Position numbers and translations under genes: made by a program | The notes under the pieces: generated by a model | Told to the model about the DNA's origin: nothing | Seen by the model: only the letters and a program-made list of their open reading frames with translations | Databases searched by the model: none | Shown here: positions 1-10,613 of the stretch, in pieces | How positions within the stretch are numbered: the stretch's first letter is position 1 | How the letters are laid out: every line of letters starts with the position of its first letter | From: Mastigamoeba balamuthi | Lineage: Eukaryota; Evosea; Mastigamoebida; Mastigamoebidae | Reading direction: 5' to 3' | NCBI GenBank assembly: GCA_902651635.1 | Contig: CACRSC010000006.1 | Location: 497,326-561,325, forward strand | DNA: 64,000 nucleotides

Positions 1-33
<33 letters not shown>
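1..33 (+). repeat. CAG trinucleotide tract (11 units), in frame as polyQ
   Basis: Eleven uninterrupted CAG codons open the window, followed by GAG codons. Shorter impure CAG runs recur at about 1021-1060 and 2230-2250 in the same gene. The tract is cut by the window edge, so its true length is unknown. Confidence 0.95.
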
Positions 34-36
<3 letters not shown>

Positions 37-2392
37 GAGGAGGCGGCGAGCTACGAGACGTACGTGCCGCCCGAGGAGATGGGGCAGGCGGCGGCGGAGG
101 CGCGCTACGGGGCGGAGGCAGGCGCGCAGGACGAGGACGACGAGAGGGCCTCGCGGCACCACTCGCGCAGCAGGCGGAGCAGGAGGCGCAGCCGCAGCCG
201 CAGCGCGACCAGCAGCCGCTCTCGCAGCCGGTCGCGCAGCACCAGCCGGTCGCCCCAGCCCTCCCCCACGCGGGGCCGCGACCGCGACCGCGACCGCTGC
301 GAGCGTGACCGCGACCGCGACGCCAGGCAGCAGCGCCCCCAGCACCCGCAGCAGCCGCAGCCTCAGGCGCAGCAGCCGCAGCCGCCACTGCAACTGCAGC
401 AACTGCAGCAGCTGCAGCAGCAGCAGCACTACCAGAGGAACAACAGGCAGCAGCGCCAGCAGGGCGAAAGGGGGCGCTACGGCATGATGCCTCCGCAGGC
501 GTGGGCGCCGCAGGGCCCGCAGTACGTGCCGCCGGCGACGCGCGGGGCGCCGCTGCTGATGCCGAGGGTCATGCCGCTGCCGTGCAAGGAGTACGAGACG
601 GTCGGGTACTGCTCGCAGGGGTCGCTGTGCCCGTATCGCCACGACAGGTCGTTCACGGTGCCGATGGTCGCGCTGCAGGTCCCGCCCCCCGTCGCGCAGC
701 AGGGAGGCGGGCCCGAGCTGCTGCGCCCGCCGGTGGCGCCGGCCGCGTCGCAGCCGTGGTTCGCGCCCCAGATGCTCCAGCAGCAGAGGGTGATGGCGCT
801 GCCTGTGCCGCAGCTGCCCCTGCGGCCCCCCGTGATGCCCATAGCGCCTCTGCAGGTGCCGCAGCCGCCGGCGCCGATCAAGCCGGTGGACGACGGCAAG
901 CTCCGGCTGGCGCAGCAGGCCCAGCAGATACAGCCCGTCGGGCCCCTGCCGACGAGGGAGCACGCCGGCAGGACGAGCAACGCGTACGCGCCGTACGCAC
1001 CGCCCATCAGACCCGCCGCCGAGCAGCAGCAGCAGCAGCAGCAGCCACAGCAGCAGCAGCACCAGCCGCCGCTGCCACTGCAGCAGCAGATGCCGCACGG
1101 CAACGGGGCGCAGAGGAGGACCGAGTGGGACAACAGCCTGTGCACGCTGCTGGTCACGCAGCTGCCGCCCGCGCAGTGCACCATCGGCGACCTCAACAGG
1201 CACTTCAGCAAGTTCGGCGACGTCACCAACATCCAGGTCAGGGCCAACGCGCGCAAGGCCTTCGTCCAGTTCGCCACGCACGCCGAGGCCCTCGCTGCAA
1301 AGCGTAGCCCCGAGGCCGTGTTTGGGAACAGGTTCGTGCGCGTCGTGTGGGCGAACCCGAACCACTCGGACCAGATCTCCGAGTTTGAGGCCGACGCTGA
1401 CCCGCAAAAGCCAGCGTTCCATCGCCAGCACTCCCCGACGGCGAATACGTCGCAGCCGGGGCCCCAGTTGCCGTTGCAGCAGCCGCAGCCGCAGCCGCAG
1501 CACAAGTTCGCCAGCGCGATACAGAAGGAGCAGGCGAGCATTTCAGCGCAGGCGTCGGCGCACCACAAGCAGGCGGAGGCGGCTGCGGCTGCCGCGGCTG
1601 CCGAGGACCAGGCGGTCGCGGCGATGGTGAAGGAGCAGTCGGACATCGCCAAGAGCATAGTCGAGAAGAACAAGACCGTGCGCGAGGTCCTGGCGTTCCT
1701 CGAGAGCCCCAAGGGCGCGGCGCTGCCCGAGAGCGAGCGCAAGGAGCTGTCGCAGCGCGCGGACAACGTGCGCGCGTCCGCCGAGGCGCTTATGGAGAAG
1801 CGCAAGGGCCTGCTGGAGGCGATCAAGAAGTCCAGGCAGAAGAACTCGCCCCCTGCAGTGCCGCACGTGCAGCACCCGCAGCAGCAGCAGCAGCCGGAGG
1901 CGCAGCAGCTGAAGACGGCGCACATTGTTGTGGAATCGCCGCCCGCGGAGCTGTCGGATGAGAAGACGATGCGCTCGCACTTTGGCGAGCTCGAGGGCGT
2001 GCAGAGGCTCGCGGTCTTCGGCACCGTCGGGGCGCCGGGCTCGAGCATCGTCGTGCAGTTCAGTTCGCTCGGCCTCGCAGAGAAGGTGAGAGCACTCCAC
2101 CCTGTTTAACGCGCAGTTTCCAACCGTGTTGGCCTCGCAAAACAAGGCACTGGAGAAGGTCGCCACCCTTGGGCAGCAGAAGCTCGTTGCCAAGGTGGTC
2201 GAGGGCGAGGCGCCAACGCAGCAGCCGAAACAGCAGCAGCAGCAACAACAACAGGAGGCGTGCGCGACGGAAGCAGCGCAGGCGCAGGCGCAGGTGCAAG
2301 CGCAGGGCGAGACGGCGGTGGAGAACAACGAGGAGGTCAGGACACCAGAGGAAGCAGACCCCCCAGTAGCAGCAGCAGAAGCAGCACAGTGA
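1..2392 (+). CDS. CCCH zinc-finger / RRM RNA-binding protein, RBM26/27-like (5' partial)
   Basis: The reading frame is open from base 1, so the gene starts upstream of the window. Exons are <1-2085 and 2117-2392. The order is a polyQ/polyE start, an RS-rich stretch (about 140-270), Q/P-rich linkers, then a C-x8-C-x5-C-x3-H zinc finger (583-651). An RRM follows (about 1138-1368, ending in NRFVRVVWANPN, close to RBM26/27). Next come an Ala-rich coiled-coil region (about 1500-1840), a second RRM-like fold (from about 1915, crossing the intron) and a polyQ tail. CCCH plus this RRM type is the RBM26/27 arrangement, whose animal members act in nuclear RNA surveillance; an N-terminal PWI domain would lie outside the window. 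The intron at 2086-2116 is only 31 bp; removing it restores the second RRM (AEK joins FPTVLAS). An AATAAA lies near 2545. Confidence 0.82.
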
Positions 2393-4017
2393 ACAGCAGC
2401 AGCACGGACCAGCAACAGTGTGGCCAGACACGGTATCTTAATTTATTATCCTTAGACCCTTCCCCCTTATACTGCAAAGAATAGGCCCAATATCAGCGAA
2501 GCTGGCGTTTGTTCGATTCCCCCTTTGTGTCGCCTGATATTTTCCAAATAAATGAAACAGAATCTGAGCGTTTTCTAACTCAGCCGGAGACACAGCCAAT
2601 CCCGGGCTCGCACCCACAGTTGTCGTTCGGGGTGTGGTGCCCTGTTACACGCCGCCCGTCGTCTGCCCCGACGTCAGAAATCCTTCGACGTTGGCGTGTC
2701 CACACGCGCTGATTCGCGAGGACTATTTTTCTGTGGGTGGCAGAGGCTCTTGCATCCCTACCCTGAGACGCGCCAGCACGCGACAGGCTTGCAGAGTGAG
2801 CATTGGTGTCTGTGTATACCGGAGCATAGCGACCCGGAAGAAGGGAATCGAGAGAGCACGGCGTGGGAAGGAGAGGGGAGGGGGTAGCGTCCCACCACCG
2901 TCGTTCAGCTCCCACGGCAGACGCAGTGTAGTTGGCACAGGCTGTCGTCTGCCTGGCACAGTCTCTATGCACGCCGAGCAGGCTGCAGAGAATCGGCCCA
3001 CCGGTAGGTGAGTGAGTGAGGTGTGTGCCCCGCCCCACACACAAACGCGGGCAAAAGAGTAACCGCTGGAGGTGACCGATGCCCGCGATTCACCGTTTCC
3101 TTCTGGTACCTCCTCTCCCCCAACGGAGTCGTGGAAGGCCCGTATCTTACACCGTGCCGCCTCTCGCCTTCCTCTATTTGCCGGCCTCTATCGAATCCAT
3201 TGCTCCCCTGCTGCGGAGAAAAATAACGAAACCAACTGACATTGCTCAAAAAACTGACATTAACCTCCAAGCCGACTAGCTGCCGGAGGCACTCGCCACA
3301 CAAGCATGCTGGTGAGGTCGTATCGCCCTCCATCCACCCTAACCGCGGGTTTCAGAAAATTAACCGGAGAGAAAAGCTGCAGAATGGCTGCGCTAAGTGG
3401 GTGACCTCTTTCGCAGGGATCTGAACTCGGCCTGAGAAATTGACTTCTTCCTCCCCTCCGACGGAGGGCCCCCTCCTCCAGCGACCCGCGGGTGTGCCGC
3501 GTAGATGCGGGCAGCCCCCTGGGCATACCGTCAGGGAGGGAGAGTTCGGTTAGCGTTAGGCAACAGCACCAGCGGACAATGCAACGCACTTTGCTGGTCT
3601 GAAATGCGTGTCCAAAAGCTGCGAGGACCAAACAATCAACGTTCCCACAGGGGCGTGTGAACAAGAATCACGGGCACCAGCAACTGCGAAGCTCACAAGG
3701 CCCCAGACACGTACAGCCCATCAAAACCTGCTAACGGAAGGATTTCACGCCCAACCGGTTTTCTGCGCCTCCGGAATTGGTTTGAACTTATTTCACAGGG
3801 AACGTACAACGTCCCTCGTCCCAGCGCACACCACACCACTCCCACTACTGTGTGAGCCCCTCCGCTCCTCCGGAAACGTCAGACGCGTCTCAGGGGTGCT
3901 CAGAGACGTGTGGCACGTGGCACGGGGTGGCTGCCGGGGGTGAGGACTTTTTCTCAGTGCACAACCGCAAAGGTCAGAAACTCTCCGACGACGTCAGCCA
4001 AACGTCATCTCGCGGGG
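2393..4017. other. Intergenic region, no gene recognised
   Basis: About 1.6 kb without a convincing coding exon. The short open frames on both strands have no recognisable domain and no splice-consistent extension. The first 160 bases are probably the 3' UTR of the upstream gene (AATAAA near 2545). The last few hundred bases should hold the promoter of the next gene; two ACGTCA-type motifs lie near 3990-4006. Confidence 0.5.
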
Positions 4018-4024
4018 TATATAA
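4018..4024 (+). promoter_or_regulatory. TATA-box-like element
   Basis: TATATAA stands in a GC-rich setting 92 bases before the ATG of the secreted-protein gene. It is the clearest TATA-like site in the window; most other genes lack one. Confidence 0.4.
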
Positions 4025-4115
4025 CCGCTGGGTGGAGCAACCGGTCATTACATTAATCGTCTGTTTTTCACGCTGCGATCCCTCCCTTGCACAGCAGCTC
4101 CTCCTACCGAGCAAC

Positions 4116-5683
4116 ATGACCCAGGCGATCCGTACCCTGCTCGTCGCCCTCCGTGAGCTCGCCCACCGCGCCCACCACAGCGCCTGACACCTGACCTGAA
4201 CTCTCCTGTGTCCCGCAGCCCTGCTGGTCGCGGCCCAGCACACGTGCCCGTACCCGCTGACGCCCACGGTCCCCGAGCACTTCATCGAGCCCCCGGTCCT
4301 CATCCAGGCGCTCTCGGGCCCCCTGGGAGACGTCGTCGACATCAACCTCACGCTGCCCCAGACCGTCCCCGAGCGCTGGAACGCCACCGCGGAGTTTGGT
4401 GAGCACCCGCTGTTCCCTGCCCCGCCGAATTACCAGTTGGTGTGGGGCAGAGAATTCGGTGATGACACCGCGTTCTGCATTGTCAAACAGAAAACCCGGC
4501 GACCCACGCCTTGACGGACCTGGAGCTGGCGTTCAACGAGCTGCCGTGCAAGTTCGAGAGCATCACGCAGCTGGGGCTGCCGGAGCTGATCAGGAACGCG
4601 CAGCCTTACATCGTGGAGACGGAGACGCAGTACGTCATGCGCTTCCTGATCCGCGTCAGCTGGTCCGAGAGCTTCACGCTCGCCGGCACCGAGTACGAGC
4701 GCCTGTACGACGCGTCGGTGGGCTTCGAAATCATCCTCTACCGCCAGCTGCAGGTCAGCAGCGCCATCACGACGCTCGACGCGACGCTGGTGTGGGGCTA
4801 CATCCAGAAGATGTCCGTGTTCGTGCCGCTCGACCGCTCCCAGCCCACGGTCGAGTTCGACCTGATAACGGTCGCGGCCGAGGACGACTACGCCATCGAC
4901 CCGAGCACCATCCTCACCAAGTCGACGGCGGGCCACATCCAGGCCATCTCGTCGCTGACGTACGTGGGCAACGTCGACGGCAGCTACAACAAGCAGCGCT
5001 GGCACCTGAGGGCCGTCATCGACCAGTACTCGATCTGCTCGACGAGCATCAACGACCAGTTCACGCTCGAGTTTGTGCTGTCGAGCAGCAGGGACCTCTC
5101 GGCCTCGCACACGACGGGCCTCACGGGCACGCTCGAGGGCCTCGAGAACTGGTGCATGCTCAACACGACGGTCCGCCTCAACGGCGTCCAGACCACGCAC
5201 ACTTCTGCCGACGCGGCCCAGGAGACCGTCCGCTTCTTCATCGGCGACATGGTCCACGTCCGCGACCGCGTCTTCACTGACCTCGTGCTCGTCAACACGT
5301 CGGCGCTCTCGGTCGTCCTCAGCGGCGCCGCCCTCAGGGCCGCCGGCCCCGTGACCATCTACGCGGGCGCCCCCGGGACCGAGGCCTACGGCTTCGCGCT
5401 CGAGAGCTGCCCAGCGGGGAGCGGCCCGGCGTTCGTGTGCTACCGCTTCGAGCTGAGCGAGGCCAACTTCATCGCGGACAGGTCGCTGACCATCACGAGC
5501 ACCATCAGCGCCACCATCGACCAGCACGGCCGGCGCTCGGCGGGCAGGACGACCCAGTCGGCCAGGGTGGCCAACACCGTCACGTTCGGGTCGAGGGCCC
5601 AGCAGCCCACGGGGGGCTCCTCGGCTGTGGCCCCGCTCCTCGCCGTCTCCGCGCTGCTCGTGCCTGCCACACAGCTCCTCTGA
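4116..5683 (+). CDS. Secreted, probably GPI-anchored protein of unknown function
   Basis: Exons 4116-4152, 4219-4398 and 4491-5683 give 469 residues. The first two exons together encode a classic signal peptide (MTQAIRTLLVALPLLVAAQ, cleavage near residue 18), which supports both splice choices and the start. The C-terminus is a short hydrophobic run ending in TQLL with no basic tail, preceded by a Gly/Ser-rich segment, as in GPI-anchored proteins. The extracellular part is rich in beta-prone Thr/Val and has a few cysteines. I do not recognise the family. A TATA-like box lies 92 bases upstream. A surface or wall protein is an inference from topology only. Confidence 0.75.
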
Positions 5684-6301
5684 GCTCCCACGTCGACAGG
5701 GCCGGCTACTCTGCTTTGAGTCTGAACCTGAGTTTCTGCCCAACTGTCTAATACACTATCGAGGCACCGGAGCTCCGTGGTCACCGTTCCATGCCCCATG
5801 TCGTCAGCAGCCACAGATAGCGGGGCTATGGGTTAGGACACCTTTTCGTCCTGTCCGCTCGCTGCTCGGTCAGGCGACTGGGAATATACCTGCGTGCCCT
5901 GCCTGCTGTTCGCCACTTCGTAACATATGAGCGTCCCTTCTTGTGGGAGCAGGCACATTGCTGGAGAGCGATTCTCTGACTTGGAGCCGACCAGACGACT
6001 ACACCGCGGGGATTGTGATCGTGTCAGTGGCTGGGCGGTGATCCTGGCGTGCGTGGCGGGGTACGCGGCGTACAGGTTTGGGTTGGGTGGAGGCGCGGGT
6101 ACGTCGACGATCACGTCCAGCGGCAGCCACAGGGAAACATAGCACGACCTGCTCGGTGAGGATTCCTGCAGTCTGAAGTGGTGTATCTCTTGTGGCGTCG
6201 AGTACACCGCCACTGATGATCAAATGACACTGACTGCAGTGGTTTTCTTCTTGTGTTAACCTCTGTTGTTCAATGGACATCCTCACTCGAGTCTCCCTCT
6301 C
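5684..6301. other. Intergenic region between convergent genes
   Basis: Holds the 3' flanks of the secreted-protein gene (+) and the HSP20 gene (-). The open frames here are short and show no domain or signal peptide. Nothing else was seen. Confidence 0.5.
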
Positions 6302-6940
6302 TCAGTTGATGGTGATGCGGTGGATGTTCTCGGCGGGCTTCTGGGCCTGGGGCGGCTTGGGGACCGTCAGCTCGAGCACGCCGTCCTCGTACTTGGCGGC
6401 CAGCTGCTCGGGCTTCACTCCGTTGGGTAGCGCGAACGACCTCGTGAACTCGCCGAAGCTGCGCTCCACGCGGTGCCACTTGTCCGTCTTGTCCGCCATC
6501 TCCTCGCGCTTGCTCCCGTGCAGCACCAGCATCGGCGTGGGCCCGTCGCGCCGCACCTCGATGCTCACGTCCTCCTTCTTAACGCCGGGCAGCTCCGCGC
6601 GGACCACGTACTCCTTCTGCGTCTCCTTCACGTCCACTCGGGGCCTCCACGCTGACACCGACAGGCAGCCGCGGCCGCTGCGCTTGGCGACGGCGCCCTG
6701 CTGGGACGTGGCCACGGCGCCCCTCTTTCCGTTCTTGTTGGCCGAGTCGGAGCTCGGAGCTCCGTTCGCTCCGATCTCGAGGCGCTGCTGCTGCTGCGGA
6801 ACGTCGTCGTCGGCGTCCATGAGGGCGTCGTCGTTGAGGATGGAGTCCATGCGGCGAGAGAGGCGGTCCATCTCGCGCTCCATGCGGCGCATCTGGGCGA
6901 AGGGGTCCGCGAACAAATCATAGTCACTGAACAGGCTCAT
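6302..6940 (-). CDS. hsp20: Small heat-shock protein, HSP20/alpha-crystallin family
   Basis: A single exon encodes 212 residues. I chose the ATG at 6940 (MSLFSDYDLF..DPF) because sHSPs commonly begin this way and the upstream extension has no ATG support. The N-terminal arm has a charged Met/Arg-rich helix and a short polyQ. The alpha-crystallin domain (about residues 105-205) carries the family signatures: VRAELPGVKKEDVSIEV, an FTRSFALP strand, and the A-x-x-x-n-G-V-L motif (AAKYEDGVLELTVPK). The family forms ATP-independent holdase oligomers that bind unfolding proteins. It lies head-to-head with a second, clearly different HSP20 gene, 376 bases apart. Confidence 0.93.
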   Translation of the reverse strand: MSLFSDYDLFADPFAQMRRMEREMDRLSRRMDSILNDDALMDADDDVPQQQQRLEIGANGAPSSDSANKNGKRGAVATSQQGAVAKRSGRGCLSVSAWRPRVDVKETQKEYVVRAELPGVKKEDVSIEVRRDGPTPMLVLHGSKREEMADKTDKWHRVERSFGEFTRSFALPNGVKPEQLAAKYEDGVLELTVPKPPQAQKPAENIHRITIN

Positions 6941-7316
6941 GTCGTTGAAAGTGTTGTTGTAAGTGTGAAGTGAGAGGATGCTATCTGGTTGTGAGTGGTA
7001 CAGATGGCTCTGCTTGACAGCTGGCGTGCTATTTGTTGAATGACACGGGGCTGCGGTGCGCTGACACTTTAATGCTGGGGGGAGAGGATATCCGCGAGTT
7101 CCCGCTGAAAAATCGATGAAAAGCCAGAGAAAAGTCGTGAGAATTTCGATGCAGAGCGACCATAAACCAGGCGGGAGCGCCCGAGCGGTGTCATCACATT
7201 CAATCAAACAGCACTTGAGAGTCAAGCACCCTCGAGCAACCATCGCACATCTGCCAGCTCAACACAGCGCCAACAACTAAAGAAGGAAGCTACAACACCG
7301 CCAACACACACCAGCA
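6941..7316. promoter_or_regulatory. Shared upstream region of two divergent HSP20 genes
   Basis: 376 bases separate the two start codons, so both promoters must lie here. It contains GATATCC (near 7087) and scattered GAA/TTC trinucleotides, but I could not find a clean run of alternating nGAAn units. Heat-shock-factor control is therefore expected from the family but not shown by the sequence. Confidence 0.5.
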
Positions 7317-7751
7317 ATGTCGATCCTGTTCGGGACTAGCCTGCTCGACGAGCTCAACGCCATGCACAAGCAGCTCGACACCATCGCCAACAACAACAGG
7401 AACACCACCGCGGGCAGCCAGTGCTGCGAGTGGGTCCCCGCGTGCGACCTGACCGAGACGGCCACGGGATTCAGCATCGCTATGGACCTGCCGGGCGTCC
7501 GCAAGGACGACGTCAGCATCGACCTCCACGAGGGCGTCCTCACTGTCGCGGGCACAAGGGCCGCGGCAGCGCACGCAGAGGGCACGCAGACTTTGAGAAC
7601 GGAGAGGCCGTGGGGCAAGTTCAGCAGGTCGTTCACGATGCCCCGTGGCGTTGAGCCCGCGGGCATCAGCGCGTCGTTCAACAACGGCGTGCTGGTCGTT
7701 GGCATTGCCAAGCCCAAGGAGAGCATCCCCTACAAGGTCCAGATCAACTGA
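7317..7751 (+). CDS. hsp20: Small heat-shock protein, HSP20 family (second type)
   Basis: A single exon encodes 144 residues, the compact class of sHSP. The N-terminal arm is short (about 40 residues). The alpha-crystallin domain includes AMDLPGVRKDDVSIDL, FSRSFTMPRGV and the A-x-x-x-N-G-V-L motif (ASFNNGVLVVGIAKP), and it ends VQIN. It is divergent from its neighbour on the other strand and so not a recent duplicate of that gene. It is nearly identical to the damaged copy at 8697-9103, with which it forms a tandem duplication. Likely a cytosolic holdase chaperone. Confidence 0.93.
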   Translation: MSILFGTSLLDELNAMHKQLDTIANNNRNTTAGSQCCEWVPACDLTETATGFSIAMDLPGVRKDDVSIDLHEGVLTVAGTRAAAAHAEGTQTLRTERPWGKFSRSFTMPRGVEPAGISASFNNGVLVVGIAKPKESIPYKVQIN

Positions 7752-8320
7752 GAGGTGTGTTGTTGAAGAGTTGTTAGTTCAGGACCGGTCGTGAATGGTA
7801 TGTGAAGATGTGACCAACAAAGAGCCTCAGTAGTTCTGTCACACAGTGAGGATTACTCTAGTTCTGATGACAGCCCACACCTCGCACTGAGGTCCCGCGG
7901 AAAAGCGTATGACTGAGCCACGTCAGAAACGCGTGTCAGTCAATATATGTGATACTCTCCGCTCAAATCAAGGTGGGGGCACAGAGAACGAGACAGACAT
8001 AGCGCGCGAGCCATGCGCAGCAGTGCTGGAGTCGCCCCTGGCCAAAGCACTCGGCACCGAGAGATCCACAAGCATGCGCCTGCCGGTGTGATTGACCCGC
8101 GTAATACACGACGTGGGGCCGTGTGCACGCGTTGTCTGAGAACACCTGGACAGCCTCCGCTGTCTGCACGTGCCCCCAGTTGCTGAGCACCCTGGCCATG
8201 GCCCCGCTTGCCAGGGAGGCCGACGCCGCCCGACGCACCTGCAGATCTGAGCTGTCCGCGTGCTGTAGGCACACAGCGTGCCTGGGTTGTGCGGGACAAC
8301 CCGGATCGCAAGACCGTGTT

Positions 8321-8695
8321 GAGATACGGGGAGTTCGGATTTTTCTGGACGGAAAATAGTCGGCGCAGATCGCAATCACCCGCTCGTGTCCAGAGGCTGC
8401 GAGACTCCTCGACCAACCTTACTATCGTAGAAAGGAGCCCACACACCTCTCTGCACGAGCGGTGCCTCTGGAGTCGTCGGGATGAAATGATCAGATTGGT
8501 ATCTGGCCCATAATGGTTCTCGTGTGTACGAATTTGCCACCCGGTTGTCCCCGAGAGCCAGACGATATCCGCTGGGTCGCAGTCTCGGAGACGCGGCCCG
8601 GGGGCTAGAGACCACGGCCTCCTGACACAAGTGTGGTTGGGTGTGGCGCCCGGCATCTCCATCACCAGGACAGCCCTCTGCTGACAGGATCACAG
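8321..8695 (+). repeat. Dispersed repeat, copy A (truncated)
   Basis: Begins at GAGATACGG with the GGATTTTTCTGGACGGAAAA block seen in all four copies. It runs through the block containing CGGCCCGGGGGCTAGAGACC and stops abruptly after GACAGGATCACAG at the ambiguous base. The minisatellite and terminal hairpin present in the other three copies are missing. Confidence 0.85.
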
Positions 8696-8696
8696 N
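8696..8696. other. Ambiguous base (N) at a suspect junction
   Basis: The only N in the window. To its left is the interior of a dispersed repeat; to its right is HSP20 coding sequence starting around codon 9. Other copies of the repeat continue past this point with CGGCTGGGAGTG. The N thus marks where two sequences were joined, not just an uncertain base call. Confidence 0.9.
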
Positions 8697-9103
8697 TGCT
8701 CGACGAGCTCAACGCCATGCACAAGCAGCTCGACACCATCGCCAACAACAGGAACACCACCGCGGGCAGCCAGTGCTGCGAGTGGGTCCCAGCCTGCGAC
8801 CTGACTGAGACGGCCACTGGCTTCAGCATCGCTATGGACCTGCCGGGCGTCCGCAAGGAGGATGTCAGCATCGACCTCCACGAGGGCGTCCTCACTGTCG
8901 CGGGCACCCGGGCCGCGGCAGCACGCGCAGAGGGGACGGAGGCGCTGAGGACGGAGAGGCCGTGGGGCAAGTTCAGCAGGTCGTTCACGATGCCCCGCGG
9001 CGTCGAGCCCGCGGGCATCAGCGCATCGTTCGACAACGGCGTGCTGGTCGTCGGCATCGCCAAGCCCAAGGAGAGCATCCCCTACAAGGTCCAGATCAAC
9101 TGA
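8697..9103 (+). pseudogene. HSP20 copy lacking its start codon
   Basis: Encodes 135 residues that match the intact gene at 7317-7751 from LDELNAMHKQ to VQIN, with a one-Asn shorter NNR run and a few substitutions. The first roughly nine codons and the whole upstream region are absent, replaced across the N by repeat sequence. The remaining frame is fully open and the crystallin domain is complete. It may be an intact gene damaged only in the assembly; a real 5' truncation is the alternative. Confidence 0.8.
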
Positions 9104-9573
9104 GAGGCGTGTTGATGAAAAGTTATTAGTTCAGAACCGGAGGCGAAGACGTGAGCAAAAAAGGGCCTCAGTTTTTCTGTCACTGTGTGGGGTGGGCGGG
9201 GGCACAGAGAACGAGAGATGGACAGAGCACGCAAGCCGTGCGCAGCAGTGCTGGAGTCCCCTGGCCGAAGCACTCGGCACCACGAGAGCCACAAGCATGG
9301 GCGCCTGACCCATGTGATTTGGCCGCATAACGCCCGACGTGAGGCCCTGCACAGCACCGCGTGGTACGCATTGCCTGCGGACGCCCAGACTGTCTCCGCT
9401 GTCTGCGGTTGCTGATCACATTGGCCGCTTGCTGGTGGCCCCGCATGCCAGCCAGGGACACTGCTGCAGCTCGACGCCGCCCGACGCGCCTGCGGATGCG
9501 AGCTTTCCGCGCTGCAGGTACGTAGCGTGCTGCCTGGACCTGTGCGGGACACGGCGGATCGCAAGACCGTGTT

Positions 9574-10310
9574 GAGATACGGAGAGTTCGGTTTTTCTGG
9601 ACGGAAAACCGCCGGCGCGGGAGATCGCAATCGCCCGCTGGTGTCCCGAGTCTGCGAGACTCCTCGACCAACATTTTGCCGTAGAAAGGAGCCCACACAC
9701 CCCTCTGCATGAGCGGTGCCTCTGGGGTTGTCGGGACGGAAGGTTGAGGAATGGTATCTCCCATAATGGCCCTGGTGTGCCCGAATTTACCACAGGGTTG
9801 TACCCGAGATACGGCCTATATCCGCTGGGTCGCAGTCTCGGAGACGCGGCCCGGGGGCTAGAGACCACGGCCTCCTGACACAAGTGTGGTTGGGTGTGGC
9901 GCCCGGCATCTCCGACACCAGGACAGCCCTCTGCTGACAGGATCACAGGCGGCTGGGAGTGTGAGACCCAAGCCACAGGGCCATTGACCGATGCCCTCGA
10001 TCAACTCCCGGTCGGGGTGCCGTCCGCATGCACGGCATCCCCTGGCACACAGCTCCGCCCCACAAGGCATCCAGGACTTGGGGGCGAGCAACAGAACCAA
10101 AAACCAGAAACCAAATCAAAGCAGAGCGGGCTCTCCGGTGCCCTTACACCCAAACCGGAGAGGGCAGCCCAGGGCCCTTACAAACAAAGCTGGAGAGGTC
10201 CCAGTACCCTTGCCCCAAACTGGATGAAGGGCGTCCCAGTGCCCTTGAACGCAAACTGGGACCTGGGGTGGCTCCCCGGTGTGCTGAAGCACACCACTCA
10301 GCTTTTTCTC
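9574..10310 (+). repeat. Dispersed repeat, copy B (full length)
   Basis: Starts at GAGATACGG. The 5' half is unique sequence, followed by a minisatellite of four to five degenerate units of about 35 bases (core CCCTTACA..CAAACTGGAGAGG, about 10140-10260). It ends with a perfect hairpin GGTGTGCT-GA-AGCACACC (about 10278-10295) and a CAGCTTTTTCT tail. No coding sequence was recognised. Copies C (26391-27168, reversed) and D (42765-43541) share both ends. Confidence 0.85.
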
Positions 10311-10613
10311 CTGGGACTTTTTAGAGCTCGTTGGGAAGATCTGTCCACAGTCTGTTTGCGTCCCACTGATTCAGTGTTATTTCTTCTGCCCACCCTTGAA
10401 ACGCACCGTCCGCGCTGCACCGGTGTGTTGTATCCGACTTCTCCTCACACACCGTGCGTATGGCTCTCGTCGCCTATTCTGATGGCCCCTGCGCCGCGCA
10501 CGCAAGACCGCACAAAGAAACTCCCAACAGCGTCTTGGCTGCTGTGCTGTGCAAATGCAGGCACCACTTTGTTTGCGTTTGGGTGGAGGAGAAGACGGGA
10601 CGACTAGTCGCAT
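10311..10613. other. Intergenic region, nothing recognised
   Basis: About 300 bases between repeat copy B and the stop codon of the minus-strand aldehyde dehydrogenase. Probably that gene's 3' flank. No motif or exon was seen. Confidence 0.5.

Larger units (their letters stand above)
7317..10310 (+). repeat. Tandem segmental duplication: HSP20 gene plus downstream repeat
   Basis: The stretch starting with HSP20 at 7317 and running to 8695 is paralleled by 8697-10310. The HSP20 coding parts, the 3' flanks (GAGGTGTGTTG / GAGGCGTGTTG after the stop), the roughly 200-base segment with GGCACAGAGAACGAGA, and the repeat-family body follow in the same order in both. Coding parts differ at few sites; flanks differ more and have indels. 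The first unit is cut at the N (8696), so either the duplication broke inside the repeat or two contigs were joined wrongly. Confidence 0.75.

Noticed and set aside
477-2048. Long antisense open frame (523 codons) opposite the CCCH/RRM gene
   Set aside because: Its Cys/Gly/Ser-rich sequence is the complement of CAG/GCG-rich codons; it has no domain. High GC makes such shadow frames long.
4430-5743. 437-codon minus-strand frame opposite the secreted protein
   Set aside because: Asp/Arg/Val-rich shadow; the plus strand has a signal peptide and consistent splicing.
6941-7316. Heat-shock elements between the HSP20 genes
   Set aside because: GAA and TTC words are present but not in the 5-base alternating register of an HSE.
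10140-10260. Tandem array that might be taken for a CRISPR-like array
   Set aside because: Units are degenerate and contiguous with no unique spacers, inside a eukaryotic dispersed repeat; it is a minisatellite.
10281-10310. Helitron 3' end
   Set aside because: A hairpin is present, but no CTRR terminus is shared by all copies and no 5' TC start is fixed, so I did not assign the class.
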